Assembly: GCF_007558865.1 (NCBI RefSeq)
Contig: NZ_VLPK01000003.1
Location: 248,001 to 312,000 of the forward strand
Direction: 5' to 3'
DNA length: 64,000 nucleotides
From: Mucilaginibacter corticis
GTDB lineage: Bacteria; Bacteroidota; Bacteroidia; Sphingobacteriales; Sphingobacteriaceae
Shown: in pieces, positions 60,452 to 64,000 of the stretch
Numbering within the stretch: the first letter of the stretch is position 1
Layout: each line of letters opens with the position of its first letter
Program-made: the position numbers and the translations under genes
Notes under the pieces: model-generated
Told to the model about the DNA's origin: nothing
Seen by the model: only the letters and a program-made list of their open reading frames with translations
Databases searched by the model: none

Positions 60452-61048
60452 TTATTCCGAAATTTGAAATGAATAAGACACGTAACAACCATGATGGGCG
60501 AAAGAAACAGCTATGTTTAACTCCTGTCCATCTTTCATTAAAACAGGATATCCTGTTGGATGTTTTTCGACAGATACATTCGAAATTTTCAAATCATTCA
60601 ACAAAAGAGACCTAACAGCTTTTGATTGATTTTCATAATCAGATGCTTCGATCTTCAAAAAATTCCATTTTACGTCGCCTTGAGTAATTACAGTCGAAAT
60701 AAATTCAGGCCTTGTTACCGAAAGGAATGGCAGGCTCATGTCTTCTGCTAAAATCCAACCCCTATAATTATGAACGTTTTCAGTTTTTAACGATACGACA
60801 ATATCTAAACTTACTACCTTGATTTTAGCCGGAGCGAATATCAATTCAGGATTAATACGTTTTAGATATTTATATGCAGACTCTTTTGCAGACCATATCA
60901 GCCAAACAAAATTAATCAATGTAATTTCATTCGGATTATATAAGTCAAACTCTGTAGGGGTAATAAATTTAGAGTAAAATGCAGGCGATTGGGTGCGTTG
61001 TACATCAATTACATTTAGCGCGACAATATCATTACCTGCGCTTATCAC
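60452..61048 (-). CDS. 4'-phosphopantetheinyl transferase
   Basis: 198 residues of the Sfp/HetI superfamily. GNDIVALNVIDVQR holds the Mg-binding Asp, and LIWSAKESAYKYLKR matches the WxxKEAxxK signature with the catalytic Glu and Lys. It would load the pantetheine arm onto the ACP encoded immediately upstream. The GTG start overlaps the ACP stop (GTGA), which ties translation of the two and supports this start. Confidence 0.88.
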   Translation of the reverse strand: MISAGNDIVALNVIDVQRTQSPAFYSKFITPTEFDLYNPNEITLINFVWLIWSAKESAYKYLKRINPELIFAPAKIKVVSLDIVVSLKTENVHNYRGWILAEDMSLPFLSVTRPEFISTVITQGDVKWNFLKIEASDYENQSKAVRSLLLNDLKISNVSVEKHPTGYPVLMKDGQELNIAVSFAHHGCYVSYSFQISE

Positions 61049-61302
61049 GCGGTTTTATTGATCTTTTCTGAAATTACATCAATGCAATTTCCAACATTGT
61101 ACATTTTTTCGGCAGCATCAAAATCAATTTCAATATTGTATTGCGCTTCGGCATCTATAATAATATCAACCAGGTTAGCCGAGTTGATCTTTAAATCTTT
61201 TATAAGGTCTGTTTCTTCATTGATCCCTGCCAACATCTCTTTGCTTTCCGTGTACGGGGCCAGTACTTTTTTTAACTCACTTAAAATTTCTTTTCTATCC
61301 AT
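61045..61302 (-). CDS. acyl carrier protein
   Basis: 85 residues, acidic, four-helix pattern. The attachment serine lies in DLKINSANLVDIIIDAEAQY, so the usual DSL is replaced by NSA around Ser39. This is a secondary-metabolism ACP rather than the fatty-acid AcpP, which normally keeps DSLD. It overlaps the ketosynthase stop by one base and the PPTase start by four. Confidence 0.87.
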   Translation of the reverse strand: MDRKEILSELKKVLAPYTESKEMLAGINEETDLIKDLKINSANLVDIIIDAEAQYNIEIDFDAAEKMYNVGNCIDVISEKINKTA

Positions 61303-62576
61303 TAGTTGTTATTATATTTTGAGATAATTAAACAACTGTTAACATCACCAAAACCAAAATTGGCCTTTGCAACAGTATTAATTACCTTCTCTACTTTAGT
61401 TGTAGGTAAATTGTTTGCCCCAATTATATCTAAAATTTCCGGTATTGGGTCTTCTAAATTTAAATTAGGGTGTATAAAATTATGTTTTAACTGCAAAACA
61501 GCGGCAACAGTCTCTATAGAGCCGGCCGCGCTTAAAGAATGCCCCACCATTGATTTCAACGAATTAACCATCGGGAAATCATCACCACTGCGTCCTAACG
61601 CCTTCACCCAATTTTGGATTTCAAGCTTGTCGGCTATTGTAGCGGTTAAATGGCCGCTAACCAGGTCGATCTCATCGGCACTGATATTTGCATCGGCTAT
61701 AGCTTCTTTTATACACCTGATTACTCCTTCAGGCCCCGGTGCTGTCATGCTGCCACCGTTTTTTTGTCCGCCCGAATTTGTTGACCCTCCTTTAAGTTCA
61801 CCATAGATCTTTGCACCACGTGCCAATGCAAACTCCAGGTCTTCCAATATCAGTGCCCCCGCGCCTGATCCGGGCACAAAACCACCGGCAGATGCACTCA
61901 TCGGCCTTGATGCGCGTTCCGGTTCGTTATTAAATTTACGTGATAATACACGCATAGAGTCAAATCCGCCAAAAACATAACGGTCTACATATTCACAGCT
62001 ACCAACCACCATGCGTTTTGCCATACCAAACTTAATATACTCATAACCCATTAAAATGGACTGCGTACCGGTAGCACAGGCGGCAGAATTATTAATGATC
62101 TTGTTGCCTAAACCCAGCCTGCCTGATATATAAGCGGTAACCCCGCTATTCATGATCTGCTCTACCACGCGCGAACCTAATTTCTTCGATTCGCGGGCAT
62201 CAACCCTGGTTATGGCATTTTTGATCACGTCGGTATCGGCAACGCTGCTGCCAAATACACAGCCGGTTTCCCAGAGTGTATCCTCGCTTACAATCTCGTT
62301 GCCTGCATCTGTCCAGGCATCCAGAGCTGCCTTTATACCATACGCTATGCCTTTTCCCTTTAACCCATACAGACTTGTTTCTGTAATGTAATTGCGCAGT
62401 TGCTCCCATTCAAACTCGGGCATCCCGCTTACCTGGCAATTAAATTTAAGGTCTTCATACTCTGGCACAAACCGGATCCCCGATATTCCGTTTTGTATGG
62501 CATGCAAAAAATCAGGAATATTTAACCCATTCGGCGATACAATCCCAAGGCCTGTAATTACAACACGGTTACCCAT
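61302..62576 (-). CDS. beta-ketoacyl-ACP synthase (KAS II-like)
   Basis: 424 residues. RVVITGLGIVSPNG at the start, the nucleophile in NSAACATGTQSI, the first His in SGHLTATIADKLE (usually HGTxTxxxD) and the second in KSMVGHSLSAAGSIE (usually GHxxGAAG). The Cys-His-His set is complete, but the loops around it differ from FabF, as in ketosynthases of aryl-polyene and related clusters. It elongates the chain held on the neighbouring ACP. Confidence 0.88.
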   Translation of the reverse strand: MGNRVVITGLGIVSPNGLNIPDFLHAIQNGISGIRFVPEYEDLKFNCQVSGMPEFEWEQLRNYITETSLYGLKGKGIAYGIKAALDAWTDAGNEIVSEDTLWETGCVFGSSVADTDVIKNAITRVDARESKKLGSRVVEQIMNSGVTAYISGRLGLGNKIINNSAACATGTQSILMGYEYIKFGMAKRMVVGSCEYVDRYVFGGFDSMRVLSRKFNNEPERASRPMSASAGGFVPGSGAGALILEDLEFALARGAKIYGELKGGSTNSGGQKNGGSMTAPGPEGVIRCIKEAIADANISADEIDLVSGHLTATIADKLEIQNWVKALGRSGDDFPMVNSLKSMVGHSLSAAGSIETVAAVLQLKHNFIHPNLNLEDPIPEILDIIGANNLPTTKVEKVINTVAKANFGFGDVNSCLIISKYNNN

Positions 62577-62584
62577 TTATCATT

Positions 62585-63040
62585 TTATTTAATGGCATTT
62601 TTAATGATGCCTGAAAATACTCCTTTTGCTACTAATTCACCAACCGCGTTATGCATTTCTACCAAACATTTTAATTTACCGAAACGGAAATATTGCTTTT
62701 TTGATGTTACCACAACCTTTTCGCCGGGCAGCACCATTTTAAAGAACTCAACATTGGTTGAGGTTAGTAAGGGAAATGAATTTTCGTCCATTGCTCCCCC
62801 CTCCTGTTTTGATCCACTGACCATTAAGTATATCCCCAAAACAACCAATCCTATCTGTGCCATTATTTCTGTAATGATAACACCAGGCGTTACAGGGTTG
62901 CCGGGGAAATGATCCTCGTAAAAGAAAGCGTCCCTTTTTAAAGTATAATTTCCTGTCACCCCGTTCTCATCCAATGATGTAATATCATCAACAAATAAAA
63001 AGGACGATTTATAAGGTAAATAGTTTAATATGTCGTTCAT
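62585..63040 (-). CDS. beta-hydroxyacyl-ACP dehydratase, FabZ/hotdog type
   Basis: 151 residues with one hotdog fold. DHFPGNPVTPGVIITEIMAQIG carries the catalytic His and Glu of FabZ-like enzymes. It removes water from the 3-hydroxyacyl-ACP made by the reductase next door. With ketosynthase, ACP and reductase it gives a complete chain-extension set apart from enoyl reduction, as needed for conjugated polyenes. Confidence 0.85.
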   Translation of the reverse strand: MNDILNYLPYKSSFLFVDDITSLDENGVTGNYTLKRDAFFYEDHFPGNPVTPGVIITEIMAQIGLVVLGIYLMVSGSKQEGGAMDENSFPLLTSTNVEFFKMVLPGEKVVVTSKKQYFRFGKLKCLVEMHNAVGELVAKGVFSGIIKNAIK

Positions 63041-63069
63041 GTATTCTTATTCTGATGCCAAATAAATGG

Positions 63070-63870
63070 CTATCTGCAATGTTCACCTCCGTCTACATGG
63101 ATCACTGTTCCGTTTATCCAGGCAGCCTCATCTGTGCAAAGCAGGTATATAACATTTGCTACGTCTTCTGGTTTTGTTATTCTTCCTGACGGATTACGGG
63201 CAGTTGCATGTGCTATTAACTTATCGCTGCCAGGAATCTTTTTTAATGACGGCGTGGCTGTAATACCGGCTTGTATCAGGTTGGTTTTTAAACCGTGTCC
63301 GGCCAGTTCGACTGCCATGTAAGTTGTCAAACTCTCTAATGAAGCTTTTGCGATAGATACGGCAGCATATCCTTCCCAATACTTATATGACCCTTCGCTG
63401 GTTAACCCAATGATCCTGCCGTCGTTGTGAAACAAATCAGCAGCTATCAGGTCTTTGGCCCAATCCAGCATACTGGTAGCCATAGCATAAGTAGTTAACT
63501 GGATATCATCCTGGGTTAATGCTTCTTTATCGCCATCTGCAACCAATGGCTTCAGGTTACCACGGGCTATAGAATGCAACAGTAACTTAACCTTATTCTT
63601 TTTATCGACAGCAAACTGCTTAATAAATATGGCACGAGCGACCAGGTCAAGCGCGTTGATATTATGAGGTGCAATCACCACTTGATTTGCAGCGGCTATT
63701 TGCGAAAGCTTTTCCTTTAACTCCCTTTCGGCAGCTGCTGTTTCCCGGTAAAGCAGCGCGATGTTCATACCATGCCGGGCCAGTTTTTCAACAGCTGCAA
63801 AGCCAAACCCACTTGATCCGCCTAAAATTATGGCCCAGTTGTAAGAAAAATTTTGGTTATTATTTTGCAC
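63070..63870 (-). CDS. SDR-family reductase of the acyl cluster
   Basis: 266 residues with a GTG start. IILGGSSGFGFAAVEKLA is the NAD(P) loop, and LTSEGSYKYWEGYAAVSIAKASLES gives the Ser/Tyr/Lys set (Tyr in EGYAAVSIAK). INGTVIHVDGGEHC closes the family pattern. The EGY..VSIAK arrangement and the SIARGN block resemble FabI/FabL-type enoyl reductases as well as FabG, so ketoacyl or enoyl reduction is undecided. It is the first visible gene of the minus-strand cluster. Confidence 0.82.
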   Translation of the reverse strand: MQNNNQNFSYNWAIILGGSSGFGFAAVEKLARHGMNIALLYRETAAAERELKEKLSQIAAANQVVIAPHNINALDLVARAIFIKQFAVDKKNKVKLLLHSIARGNLKPLVADGDKEALTQDDIQLTTYAMATSMLDWAKDLIAADLFHNDGRIIGLTSEGSYKYWEGYAAVSIAKASLESLTTYMAVELAGHGLKTNLIQAGITATPSLKKIPGSDKLIAHATARNPSGRITKPEDVANVIYLLCTDEAAWINGTVIHVDGGEHCR

Positions 63871-63966
63871 TTAACTTTTGTAAATATTAAAGTCTAAAAG
63901 TAACGCAATTCCTGGTAATTTAAAGCTTGTATAGTCTACTTAATTAGGCAAAACAGTATTATTAGC

Positions 63967-63974
63967 TATATTTG
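63967..63974 (+). promoter_or_regulatory. -7 element facing right, for a gene beyond the window
   Basis: TATATTTG is an exact TAnnTTTG match on the plus strand, 26 bp from the window edge. It implies a divergent neighbour of the acyl cluster. Confidence 0.4.
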
Positions 63975-64000
63975 TTGCAACTGAGCGCCAAAAACTAAAT

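Overview
The window looks like a chromosomal segment from a Bacteroidota bacterium of the Sphingobacteriaceae type (Mucilaginibacter or Pedobacter-like). This is inferred from moderate GC, promoters of the TTTG-N19/20-TAnnTTTG kind, scarce Shine-Dalgarno sequences, many small lipoproteins, GH92 glycosidases, a cydAB pair without other cyd genes, and family-specific proteins such as the roughly 460-residue arginine decarboxylase. No tRNA, rRNA, CRISPR array, insertion sequence or prophage gene was seen.

Layout. 1-2140: a truncated CtlX-like citrulline/arginine-handling enzyme and an arginine decarboxylase. 2192-5527: a zinc-ribbon micro-protein and two divergent beta-propeller lipoproteins, one an aryl-sulfate sulfotransferase and the other frameshifted. 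5888-11520: DEDD exonuclease, a fused double ABC ATPase, RNase R and a polyprenyl diphosphate synthase. 11610-15479: two Tat-exported carbohydrate-related enzymes, including a GH92. 15578-20826: L27 (with an unusual tail), L21, a dicarboxylate symporter, an ECF sigma factor with an overlapping membrane protein, and hypotheticals. 20982-27806: a same-strand run of two glycosyltransferases, a membrane protein, a GH3-type enzyme, dxr and rseP. 28017-38479: M1 peptidase, cydAB, a second GH92 and a PQQ-type dehydrogenase/cytochrome c fusion. 38563-43237: small accessory genes, then an ArsR-controlled operon (ArsR, SRPBCC, DoxX, DUF4256, YdeI, possibly HopJ). 43312-50898: a membrane-anchored GMC oxidoreductase with a partner of unknown function, an AAA ATPase, and a regulatory block (XRE regulator, PAS histidine kinase, coiled-coil protein, membrane-bound HTH protein). 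50957-58060: MBL-fold enzyme, GH99/GH71-like glycosidase, inositol oxygenase with an SSS transporter, and alanine dehydrogenase. 58281-63870: a histone-H1-like protein and a minus-strand fatty-acid/polyene-type cluster (SDR reductase, dehydratase, ketosynthase, ACP, phosphopantetheinyl transferase, lipoprotein), cut off by the window edge.

The most unusual material is intergenic. Two distant 40-bp elements (5733-5772 and 40431-40470) share three direct half-sites at a 9-bp period plus one inverted half-site. They differ in a concerted way: TT to CC at the same two positions of the direct half-sites (CA in the third) and AA to GG in the inverted one. Six other gaps carry degenerate arrays of 7- or 8-bp units, often with inverted arms and flush against start or stop codons. 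The ArsR operon also has a promoter interleaved with two dyad operators.
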